NCBI GenBank assembly: GCA_947311795.1
Contig: CAMZLX010000119.1
Location: 1 to 5,339, forward strand
Length of the DNA: 5,339 nucleotides
Origin: an uncultured Zetaproteobacteria bacterium
GTDB lineage: Bacteria > Pseudomonadota > Zetaproteobacteria > Mariprofundales > Mariprofundaceae
Direction: 5' to 3'
Shown: piece by piece, positions 1 through 5,339 of the stretch
Layout of the letters: each line of letters starts with the position of its first letter
Numbering within the stretch: the first letter of the stretch is position 1
Made by a program: the position numbers and the translations under genes
Notes under the pieces: generated by a model
Databases searched by the model: none
Told to the model about the DNA's origin: nothing
What the model saw: the letters and a program-made list of their open reading frames with translations, nothing else

Positions 1-884
1 CGCTCAAGCACGGACAAATGCTGCGCAATGGCTGCTTCAACTTTATCCGCCAAATTTTCATCAGCCGTGATAAAAATACTTTGCGCAGCTTCATCATGTT
101 CAGCTTGGGATAAAAAGTCTGCTGCCAACCATTCAGGATGACCACCATCTGCCACCACCACGATTTCTGAAGGTCCTGCAATCATATCAATACCACAAGT
201 GCCAAACACTTGGCGTTTGGCTGCTGCCACAAACTTATTGCCGGGTCCGACAATCTTATCCACTGCAGGAATAGTTTCCGTGCCATACGCCAAAGCCGCA
301 ACAGCTTGCGCACCACCCACGGCAAACCCCACTTGCACACCTGACACAAAAGCCGCTGCTAGGACCAGCTCATTCAGCTCACCATGAGGTGTTGGCACGA
401 CCATGACCACTTTTTCCACACCAGCCACTTGCGCAGGCACAGCATTCATCAATACTGACGATGGGTAAGCTGCTTTTCCGCCCGGCACATACAAACCCAC
501 ACTATCCAAAGCAGTTATTTTCTGACCCAGTGTTAAACCTGCATCATCAGTGTAATCCCAATCTTCTTGCACTTGTTTTTCGTGGTAGGCTTTAATTCTA
601 TCCGCAGCCAGTTGAAGCGATTGCCTATCCATGTCCGACACATCAAACCAAGCCTTTTCCATACGTTCACGGCTAATCACCATGTTTTCAGCAGAACATT
701 CCCAACCATCAAACTTGGCGGTGTATTCACAAAGCGCTGCATCACCACGAGCTTTAACATCCGCTAAAATATCAGCCACAAGGTTTTGCACATCCGCACC
801 CGTATCGGTTTCGCGGGACAACAAAGCATCCAACTGTGTTTTATACACTGCATTATTTGAATAAATACGTTGAATCTTACTCAC
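1..884 (-). CDS. hisD: Histidinol dehydrogenase, N-terminal 294 residues (3' end beyond window)
   Basis: HisD carries out the last two steps of histidine synthesis in the cytoplasm, oxidising L-histidinol to L-histidine via histidinal with two NAD+ and a bound zinc. The visible 294 residues hold the family landmarks: LYVPGG (131-136), IVGPGN (211-216), the signature D-x-x-AGPSE (233-240), and SQAEH (259-263), whose Gln260 and His263 match the first two zinc ligands of E. coli HisD. HisD is usually about 430 residues, so roughly the last third is off the left edge, including the catalytic Glu-His pair and the other zinc ligands. The GTG start (884-882) is chosen because it overlaps the hisG TGA in a GTGA tetranucleotide and has GGAG (896-893) 8 nt upstream. 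It is the third gene of murA-hisG-hisD and probably translationally coupled to hisG. The reading frame is intact. Confidence 0.97.
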   Translation of the reverse strand, partial: MSKIQRIYSNNAVYKTQLDALLSRETDTGADVQNLVADILADVKARGDAALCEYTAKFDGWECSAENMVISRERMEKAWFDVSDMDRQSLQLAADRIKAYHEKQVQEDWDYTDDAGLTLGQKITALDSVGLYVPGGKAAYPSSVLMNAVPAQVAGVEKVVMVVPTPHGELNELVLAAAFVSGVQVGFAVGGAQAVAALAYGTETIPAVDKIVGPGNKFVAAAKRQVFGTCGIDMIAGPSEIVVVADGGHPEWLAADFLSQAEHDEAAQSIFITADENLADKVEAAIAQHLSVLE

Positions 885-1573
885 TTGTTTTTCTCCAAAA
901 CCTTTTCTCTGTTTTCCACAGCTTCTCTAAGCTTGCTAATCACCGCTTGCACTTGTTTTTTCTTGGTTACAAAACTTGCAGGATTGGCAATCAAACGGCT
1001 GGAGACATCAAACAATGTTGTTTCTTCAATCAAACCATTGGCTTTGAGTGTATTACCCGTTTCCACGACATCCACAATTCTATCTGCCATGCCCACAAGT
1101 GGCGCCAATTCCATCGAACCATACAAATGAATCACATCTGCATGTACACCCTGCTCTCGGTAATATTGCTCAGTAATCGTATCATATTTGGTTGCCACAC
1201 GAATGCGCCCACCATTCACCGATGAATCACCAGCTTCCACCGCATCTTTTGGACCACACACACACAAGCGGCATTTTCCGATTTTTAAATCCAATGGCTC
1301 ATACACGTGTGGTTTGTGTTCAAGCAATAAATCCCGCCCCGAAATGCCCAAATCTGCTGCACCTTTTTCCACATACGTGCATACATCTGCTGCACGAATG
1401 ATAAGGAAGCGAATTTTGCTTCCTGCCCAATCTTCAGGGCCATCTACCATCAATTTCCGTGTGGTTTGCACATCTTCTTTGGGCATCAAATCAGCAAATT
1501 CAAGCAAAGGTAACGTTTGCTCTAAAATCCGCCCTTTGGACAAGGCTATGGTTAACACTGGTTTATCTGACAT
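881..1573 (-). CDS. hisG: ATP phosphoribosyltransferase, short form catalytic subunit
   Basis: HisG catalyses the first committed step of histidine synthesis, joining ATP and PRPP to give phosphoribosyl-ATP. The 230-residue protein has the N-terminal SKGR (12-15), the GAADLGISGRD region (71-81), and the full HisG signature from Glu155 to Leu176, including the PRPP-binding ETGNTL (171-176). At 230 residues it lacks the C-terminal ACT-like feedback domain of the roughly 300-residue long form. It therefore belongs with the short HisG enzymes, which in characterised cases work as a hetero-octamer with HisZ; no hisZ lies in this window. A C-x-x-C-x-C run (Cys101, 104, 106) follows the DLKIGK segment. 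The gene starts 15 bp after the murA stop. The only Shine-Dalgarno-like stretch, AAAGGG (1590-1585), overlaps that stop and sits 11 nt from ATG, which suggests coupling to murA. It ends in a 4-nt overlap with hisD. Confidence 0.96.
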   Translation of the reverse strand: MSDKPVLTIALSKGRILEQTLPLLEFADLMPKEDVQTTRKLMVDGPEDWAGSKIRFLIIRAADVCTYVEKGAADLGISGRDLLLEHKPHVYEPLDLKIGKCRLCVCGPKDAVEAGDSSVNGGRIRVATKYDTITEQYYREQGVHADVIHLYGSMELAPLVGMADRIVDVVETGNTLKANGLIEETTLFDVSSRLIANPASFVTKKKQVQAVISKLREAVENREKVLEKNK

Positions 1574-1588
1574 CTTATTTTTTACCCT

Positions 1589-2848
1589 TTATACATACTG
1601 GCGCTCAATATTGGCACCTAAACTACGCATTTTTTCTTCGATACGTTCATAACCACGGTCGATATGATAAACCCGTGAAATCACAGTTTCACCTTTGGCA
1701 GCCACACCTGCCAACACCAACGATGCGGACGCTCTTAAATCTGTTGCCATCACAGGTGCACCTGAAAGCTGCGCCACACCTTTGACCACTGCTGTATGCC
1801 CATCAAGCTGAATATCCGCGCCCATACGAATCAACTCTTGCACATGCATAAAACGATTCTCAAAAATCGTTTCCGAAATCAAACTTGTGCCCTCAGCCAC
1901 ACACATCATCGCCATAAACTGGGCTTGTAAATCCGTGGGAAACCCAGGGTGCGGCATGGTATGAATATTCACAGCTTTCAAACCATTGGGGGCAGCGCAG
2001 CGAATAAAATTATGACCTGTTTCCACCTCACCACCAGCCTCTTTTACCCGCGCCAAAAACGCATCCAACATATTAGGGTCAGTTTTGGTGACTTTCACAT
2101 CACCGCCTGTAACCAAGGCTGCTGCTAAATATGTTGCCGTTTCAATCCTATCGGCGATGGTATAAATATCACCGCCAGAAATGGATGCTACACCCTGAAT
2201 GGTTATCGTATCTGTGCCATCACCTTCAATCTTAGCACCCAAACCACGCAATGAATCCGCAAGGTTGACCACTTCAGGTTCACGCGCTGCATTCTCTAAA
2301 ATCGTTTCACCATCGGCAAGCACGGCTGCCATCATGATATTTTCTGTGCCTGTTACCGTGACTTGGTCAAAGAAAATACGTCCACCTTTCAAACCATTTG
2401 GCGCTTTGGCAATCACATCACCATGTTCCACCGTGATTTCAGCACCCATCACTTCCAAAGCTTTAAGATGCAAATCAATCGGACGCGCACCAATGGCACA
2501 ACCACCCGGTAAACTCACCTTCGCTTCGCCAAAGCGAACCAGTAGTGGCCCAAGCACCAATGAAGATGCGCGCATGGTTTTGACCAACTCATAAGGGGCT
2601 TCGGGTTTATCGGCTTTGGATGTGTCGATGGTCAAACAGTTTTGGTCGTCATACGCCACTTCAGCACCCTGCCATGCCAACAGCTTGGTCATGGTGGTAA
2701 TATCATTCAAATGTGGGATACGATGAAAGGTGACAGGACCATCGGCAAGAATAGCTGCTGCAAGTAACGGCAATGCTGCATTTTTTGCACCACTACTCTC
2801 CACACTTCCATTGAGCGGCACGCCGCCTTGAATGACAATATTTTCCAT
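1589..2848 (-). CDS. murA: UDP-N-acetylglucosamine 1-carboxyvinyltransferase (MurA)
   Basis: MurA transfers enolpyruvate from PEP to UDP-GlcNAc, the first committed cytoplasmic step of peptidoglycan synthesis. From ATG 2848 the protein is 419 residues, the same length as E. coli MurA. It shows SGAKNAALP (19-27, Lys22), the substrate-contact MRAS (92-95), and the active-site loop PGGCAIGARP with the catalytic Cys117. Further on are NAAREPEV, FPTDLQAQF (the conserved Asp) and, near the C terminus, HIDRGYERIEEK with the conserved Arg. The frame is also open three codons further upstream, to GTG 2857, just after an in-frame TAG. ATG 2848 is preferred because AGGTGG lies 5 nt upstream of it, and because MENIVIQGG matches the usual N terminus of the family. 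It is the first gene of murA-hisG-hisD and is divergent from dapD. Having Cys rather than Asp in the loop predicts a fosfomycin-sensitive type of enzyme. Confidence 0.98.
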   Translation of the reverse strand: MENIVIQGGVPLNGSVESSGAKNAALPLLAAAILADGPVTFHRIPHLNDITTMTKLLAWQGAEVAYDDQNCLTIDTSKADKPEAPYELVKTMRASSLVLGPLLVRFGEAKVSLPGGCAIGARPIDLHLKALEVMGAEITVEHGDVIAKAPNGLKGGRIFFDQVTVTGTENIMMAAVLADGETILENAAREPEVVNLADSLRGLGAKIEGDGTDTITIQGVASISGGDIYTIADRIETATYLAAALVTGGDVKVTKTDPNMLDAFLARVKEAGGEVETGHNFIRCAAPNGLKAVNIHTMPHPGFPTDLQAQFMAMMCVAEGTSLISETIFENRFMHVQELIRMGADIQLDGHTAVVKGVAQLSGAPVMATDLRASASLVLAGVAAKGETVISRVYHIDRGYERIEEKMRSLGANIERQYV

Positions 2849-2853
2849 GTCCA

Positions 2854-2859
2854 CCACCT
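2854..2859 (-). promoter_or_regulatory. murA: Ribosome binding site that decides the murA start
   Basis: On the minus strand AGGTGG lies 5 nt before ATG 2848. The alternative GTG starts at 2857 and 2854 would sit inside or directly against this element, leaving them without a usable site. An in-frame TAG (2860-2858) closes the frame just upstream, so no longer N terminus is possible. Confidence 0.6.
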
Positions 2860-2880
2860 AATAACAATCAGCCGCAGAGT

Positions 2881-2910
2881 AACCATATAAAGCCTTGCTC
2901 ACAACCATAT
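2881..2910. repeat. Direct repeat of AACCATAT, 22-bp period
   Basis: Two identical octamers begin at 2881 and 2903. The period of 22 bp is close to two helical turns, so both copies would face the same side of the DNA, as tandem operator sites often do. They lie roughly mid-way between murA and dapD. A chance match in AT-rich DNA is quite possible, and no known regulator was recognised. Confidence 0.3.
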
Positions 2911-2995
2911 CATGGAATACATCGTTTACTTCACCCACCAACCTTCTTAGGTTTGGCAAAATATCACTTTAAAACATCGAATCAGGAGCAAGATT

Positions 2996-3817
2996 ATGAA
3001 CCACTTACAACAAGTCATCGAACAAGCATGGGATAGCCGCGAATCATGGGACATGCATAATGTTGACCCAGAAATCCGCGAAGCTGTGGTGCGCACCATA
3101 GACCTTTTGGATGACGGTGGCATTCGTGTTGCCGAGCGCGATGACAACGGCGTATGGACAACCAACGAATGGATGAAAAAAGCTGTGCTTTTATTCTTCA
3201 AACTGCATGACAATGAAGTGGTTCGTGGTGGTGACACAAATTATTATGACAAAGTGCCGCAAAAATTTGCCAACTGGGGCGAAGATATGTTTCGCAAAGG
3301 TGGTATGCGCGTTGTGCCGAATGCCACGGTTCGTAAAGGCTCATTTATTGCGCCCAAAGTGGTGTTGATGCCATCGTATGTGAATATCGGTGCGTATGTG
3401 GATGAAGGTACCATGGTGGATACATGGTCAACCGTGGGTTCATGTGCGCAAATTGGTAAGAATGTGCATTTATCAGGCGGCGTAGGCATTGGTGGTGTGT
3501 TGGAGCCGCTTCAAGCCGCCCCTACTATCATTGAAGACAACTGCTTTATTGGTGCGCGTTCTGAAATTGTGGAAGGTGTGATTGTGCGCGAAGGTTCTGT
3601 GATTTCTATGGGTGTATATATCGGCAAATCAACACGCATTGTTAATCGCGCAACTGGCGAAATCACTTACGGTGAAGTACCACCTTACTCTGTGGTTGTG
3701 TCAGGCTCTATGCCTGGTGCATCGGGTGGCCCAAACTTATACTGTGCTGTGATTGTCAAGACAGTAGATGAAAAAACACGTTCAAAAACAGGAATAACAG
3801 AGCTTTTGCGCGAGTAA
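2996..3817 (+). CDS. dapD: Tetrahydrodipicolinate N-succinyltransferase (DapD)
   Basis: DapD transfers succinyl from succinyl-CoA to tetrahydrodipicolinate in the cytoplasmic succinylase branch to meso-diaminopimelate and lysine. The 273 residues match the E. coli enzyme (274) along their length. An N-terminal helical domain (about 1-105) includes WMKKAVLL and YDKVPQKF. A left-handed beta-helix of hexapeptide repeats (about 106-235) follows, with MPSYVNIGAYVDEGTMVDTW (125-144), GSCAQIGKNVHLSGGVGIGG and FIGARSE (184-190). Asp142 and Glu190 correspond to residues proposed as catalytic in the family. The C-terminal cap has SLYCAVIV-type residues (LYCAVIVK) and ends in TELLRE. The start is fixed by AGGAG 7 nt upstream. 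It is transcribed alone: divergent from murA and closed by a terminator about 25 bp after its stop. Its product meso-DAP and the MurA product feed the same cell-wall precursor line. Confidence 0.98.
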   Translation: MNHLQQVIEQAWDSRESWDMHNVDPEIREAVVRTIDLLDDGGIRVAERDDNGVWTTNEWMKKAVLLFFKLHDNEVVRGGDTNYYDKVPQKFANWGEDMFRKGGMRVVPNATVRKGSFIAPKVVLMPSYVNIGAYVDEGTMVDTWSTVGSCAQIGKNVHLSGGVGIGGVLEPLQAAPTIIEDNCFIGARSEIVEGVIVREGSVISMGVYIGKSTRIVNRATGEITYGEVPPYSVVVSGSMPGASGGPNLYCAVIVKTVDEKTRSKTGITELLRE

Positions 3818-3841
3818 CTTGCCCATCAAAACCAACATCAT

Positions 3842-3885
3842 AAAGAGACCGCCTTTTTATAGTTAGGCGGTTTCTTTTGTTTTTT
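3842..3885 (+). terminator. Intrinsic terminator after dapD
   Basis: The arms GAGACCGCCT (3845-3854) and AGGCGGTTTC (3865-3874) pair over 10 bp with one G-U wobble around a 10-nt loop. AAA at 3842-3844 can add three pairs with TTT at 3875-3877. A T-rich tract (TTTTGTTTTTT, 3875-3885) follows directly. Stem, loop and tract fit a rho-independent terminator for dapD. On the opposite strand the T tract would be short, so it should act mainly in the plus direction. Confidence 0.9.
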
Positions 3886-3966
3886 ACAAAACAGTCGCTA
3901 CACTATGTTGGTTCATGCTTAAGCAGTTGCTGCAGACCATGCTGACATATACGGAGGGAACCATAC
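3886..3966 (+). promoter_or_regulatory. Leader and presumed promoter of the coiled-coil / OmpA-like gene pair
   Basis: Because a terminator precedes it, this 81-bp stretch should hold the start signal of the next gene pair. Candidate boxes are weak: TTGTTT (3877-3882) with TACACT (3899-3904) at 16-bp spacing, or TTTACA (3883-3888) with TATGTT at 15 bp. The 10-bp perfect palindrome TGCTTAAGCA (3916-3925) overlaps a small hairpin GCAG-TTG-CTGC (3923-3933), and CATGCT occurs at 3914 and again at 3938. A strong ribosome binding site, GGAGG (3953-3957), lies 9 nt before the ATG at 3967. Confidence 0.4.
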
Positions 3967-4524
3967 ATGTCTCAAAAAAAACAAATAGAAAAAAACATGC
4001 AGGATGAGCCTGGCAATGTTGACCAAATCCGCGATATTATATTTGGCTCACAAATGCGTGATTATGAACAGCGTTTTGTTCGGCTTGAAGAACGCGTACT
4101 CAACGAATCCGATGCATTGCGCAGCGAAACCAACAACCGTTTGGATGCATTGGAAGAATATATCAAACAAGAGGTAAGCAGCCTTGTTGATCAGCTGAGC
4201 AACGAACGTAATGAGCGCGAAGATGATACCCGACACCTCACAAGCGAGTTGTCTAAAACAGCCTCCGATGCCGATAAAAAATTATCGCAAGTCCAAGAGA
4301 AATTAACCCAAAGCTCTGGTGATTCCCGCGAAGCTTTGCTGGAACAGTCTAAAACACTATTGGCTGAAATTCAAAATGTGCGCACTTCACTCACCGAGCA
4401 ACTGAATAAAAATACAGACAAACTTGACGATGAAAAAACCGACCGCAAAGGGTTGGCGGATATGTTTAGCGAACTTGCTTTGCGCCTCAATGGTGAATTT
4501 AACCTTCCCGAAGGAAAAAAATAG
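3967..4524 (+). CDS. Soluble coiled-coil protein of unknown function, partner gene of OmpA-like protein
   Basis: No biochemical function is recognised. The 185-residue protein is very polar, has no signal peptide and no membrane helix, and is predicted cytoplasmic. After a charged, probably disordered N terminus (1-18) comes VDQIRDIIFGSQMRDYEQRF (18-37), the most distinctive motif. Then a long run of heptad-like sequence (about 38-160) includes VRLEERVL, LDALEEYIKQE (59-69) and many Glu/Lys/Gln, typical of an extended coiled coil. The C terminus has a compact motif, DEKTDRKGLADMFSELALRL (155-174), then FNLPEGKK. From memory, proteins with the IRD-hydrophobic-FG motif and this C-terminal motif occur next to genes for the OmpA-like family seen downstream; this needs a search. 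The start is supported by GGAGG 9 nt upstream. The gene ends in two consecutive in-frame TAG codons (4522-4527). SlyX-like or chemoreceptor-like labels would rest only on coiled-coil composition. Confidence 0.85.
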   Translation: MSQKKQIEKNMQDEPGNVDQIRDIIFGSQMRDYEQRFVRLEERVLNESDALRSETNNRLDALEEYIKQEVSSLVDQLSNERNEREDDTRHLTSELSKTASDADKKLSQVQEKLTQSSGDSREALLEQSKTLLAEIQNVRTSLTEQLNKNTDKLDDEKTDRKGLADMFSELALRLNGEFNLPEGKK

Positions 4525-4548
4525 TAGCGCGCTGATAGCCAACCGACC

Positions 4549-5339
4549 ATGAGTGCAGACTCAACACACAATAGCGAAGCAGCCATGCAAGAGCTACGCA
4601 AACTCTTATTTGAAAAAGAGTCTATCCGCCTTGATGAGCTTGAAAACCTATTACGCGACCAACAGTTGCACGCTCAAGAAGTCGCTAAAGTCCTTGCTGA
4701 GGCGGTTAAAATACGCAACTTGCAAGATGAAGAACTGGCTAAATCCTTAGCCCCAACGATTGAAAAGTCGATTAAAGCATCCATTGCCAAAGACCCCAAA
4801 TCATTATCCGATGCTTTGTTCCCTGTGATGGGTCCTGCGATTCGCAAATCCATTAACAACGCGATTGCGCAAATGCTGCAATCCTTGAATCAAACCCTTG
4901 AAAACTCCTTTTCGGCACAAGGGTTGAAGTGGCGGCTTGAAGCATTCCGTACAGGTAAACCTTTTGCAGAAGTCGTCATGCTCAACACCTTGGTATACCG
5001 CGTTGAACAGGTCTTTTTGATTCATAAAGAAACAGGTTTGTTGCTGCAACACTTATCTTTCGACCCCTCCTTGGATGAAGATGCAGATGTGGTGTCCAGC
5101 ATGTTAACGGCAGTACAAGATTTCATTCGTGATTCATTCTCAGGCAGCACTGACCAAGGCATTGAAAACTTGCGCATGGGTGATTTGGAAGTGATTCTTG
5201 AAACTGGGCCAGATGTTGTGCTTGCAGTGGTTTGTCGCGGAAACACACCCCGCGCATTGAATGAAAGACTGCAAACAACTGTTGAACAAATTCAACAACT
5301 GTATGGGCAAGCTTTTCAAAATTTTGATGGTGATACTGA
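4549..5339 (+). CDS. N-terminal part of OmpA-family-type protein with putative Roadblock/longin-like region (3' end beyond window)
   Basis: The open frame runs from ATG 4549 through the right edge, giving 263 full codons. I recognise the core (about 83-165) as that of proteins usually annotated 'OmpA family protein': DALFPVMGPAIRKSINNAIA (88-107), SLNQTLENSFSAQGLKWRLE (112-131), RTGKPFAEVV (134-143) and LVYRVEQVFLIHKETGLLLQ (148-167). Known members continue with membrane helices and a C-terminal OmpA peptidoglycan-binding domain, but that part is not visible here. The visible part has no signal peptide or membrane segment. Residues about 140-260 alternate helix and strand in an order compatible with a Roadblock/longin fold (inference). 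An N-terminal motif, ELRKLLFEKE (15-24), resembles one in the upstream protein. It starts 24 nt after the upstream gene in the same frame, with no evident Shine-Dalgarno, so coupled translation is likely. ATG 4585 is a possible later start but also lacks a ribosome binding site. Confidence 0.85.
   Translation, partial: MSADSTHNSEAAMQELRKLLFEKESIRLDELENLLRDQQLHAQEVAKVLAEAVKIRNLQDEELAKSLAPTIEKSIKASIAKDPKSLSDALFPVMGPAIRKSINNAIAQMLQSLNQTLENSFSAQGLKWRLEAFRTGKPFAEVVMLNTLVYRVEQVFLIHKETGLLLQHLSFDPSLDEDADVVSSMLTAVQDFIRDSFSGSTDQGIENLRMGDLEVILETGPDVVLAVVCRGNTPRALNERLQTTVEQIQQLYGQAFQNFDGDT

Larger units (their letters stand above)
2849..2995. promoter_or_regulatory. Divergent murA / dapD intergenic region
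   Basis: These 147 bp separate two divergently read genes and must carry both promoters unless transcription enters from further away. No convincing pair of -35 and -10 boxes is visible on either strand. The best candidates are weak: minus-strand TTATAT near 2887-2892 for murA, and plus-strand TTGCTC (2895-2900) with TACATC (2918-2923) for dapD. The octamer AACCATAT occurs twice in the same orientation (2881-2888 and 2903-2910). A small inverted repeat, AACCT-TCTT-AGGTT (2940-2953), lies nearer dapD. The dapD ribosome binding site AGGAG (2984-2988) is 7 nt from its ATG. Confidence 0.5.

Noticed and set aside
836..1225. Open frame of 129 codons on the plus strand
   Set aside because: It lies antisense across hisD and hisG, both firmly identified, has no ribosome binding site of note and encodes a composition typical of a shadow frame.
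1188..1785. Two plus-strand open frames of 154 and 108 codons across the hisG/murA junction
   Set aside because: They overlap hisG and murA on the opposite strand and resemble no protein family; they are shadows of the real genes.
2494..2508. Possible fosfomycin-resistant MurA
   Set aside because: The active-site loop reads PGGCAIG with the catalytic cysteine present, not the Asp substitution seen in naturally resistant enzymes.
2849..2857. Longer MurA N terminus starting at GTG 2857
   Set aside because: The GTG codons overlap the AGGTGG element and have no ribosome binding site of their own, while ATG 2848 gives the usual MurA length and N terminus.
2947..3237. Minus-strand open frame of 96 codons upstream of murA
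   Set aside because: Most of it is antisense to dapD, and its Ser/Arg-rich composition reflects the complement of that gene.
4553..4750. Alternative 65-codon frame within the start of the OmpA-like gene
   Set aside because: It is out of frame with a much longer open frame from 4549 that has recognisable protein sequence.
5337..5339. TGA at the very end of the window as the stop of the OmpA-like gene
   Set aside because: It is out of frame: the last full codon is ACT (5335-5337), so the gene continues past the edge.

Overview
The window reads as ordinary chromosomal DNA of a Gram-negative bacterium, most likely a proteobacterium with moderate GC. A gamma- or zeta-proteobacterial type is a guess from protein resemblance, not a demonstrated placement. 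The clues are a DapD and a MurA very close in length and motifs to the E. coli enzymes, a murA-hisG-hisD gene order known from several proteobacterial groups, and an envelope-type protein on the right. There is no tRNA, rRNA, CRISPR array, insertion sequence or phage gene. The sequence is packed with genes.

Left part (1-2848, minus strand): a tight operon read leftwards, murA then hisG then hisD. murA makes the first committed peptidoglycan precursor. hisG starts 15 bp after the murA stop, and hisD starts inside the hisG stop (GTGA overlap). hisD runs off the left edge and lacks about its last third. HisG is the short form without the C-terminal regulatory domain, so a HisZ partner is expected elsewhere in the genome.

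Middle (2849-3817): a 147-bp divergent spacer separates murA from dapD. It must hold both start signals and contains a repeated octamer 22 bp apart. dapD is complete and encodes the succinyltransferase of the lysine/meso-diaminopimelate pathway. The two divergent genes therefore both supply peptidoglycan building blocks. A strong intrinsic terminator follows dapD.

Right part (3886-5339, plus strand): a separate two-gene unit. The first gene encodes a 185-residue soluble, highly charged coiled-coil protein. The second, open at the right edge, encodes the N-terminal 263 residues of a larger protein. I recognise it as the N-terminal half of a poorly characterised family usually labelled 'OmpA family protein'. 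Its visible part has no signal peptide or membrane helix and ends in a region whose predicted strand/helix order fits a Roadblock/longin-type fold. Both proteins carry a similar short N-terminal motif (LR-x-hydrophobic pair-F). This pair is the least explained and most interesting part of the window.
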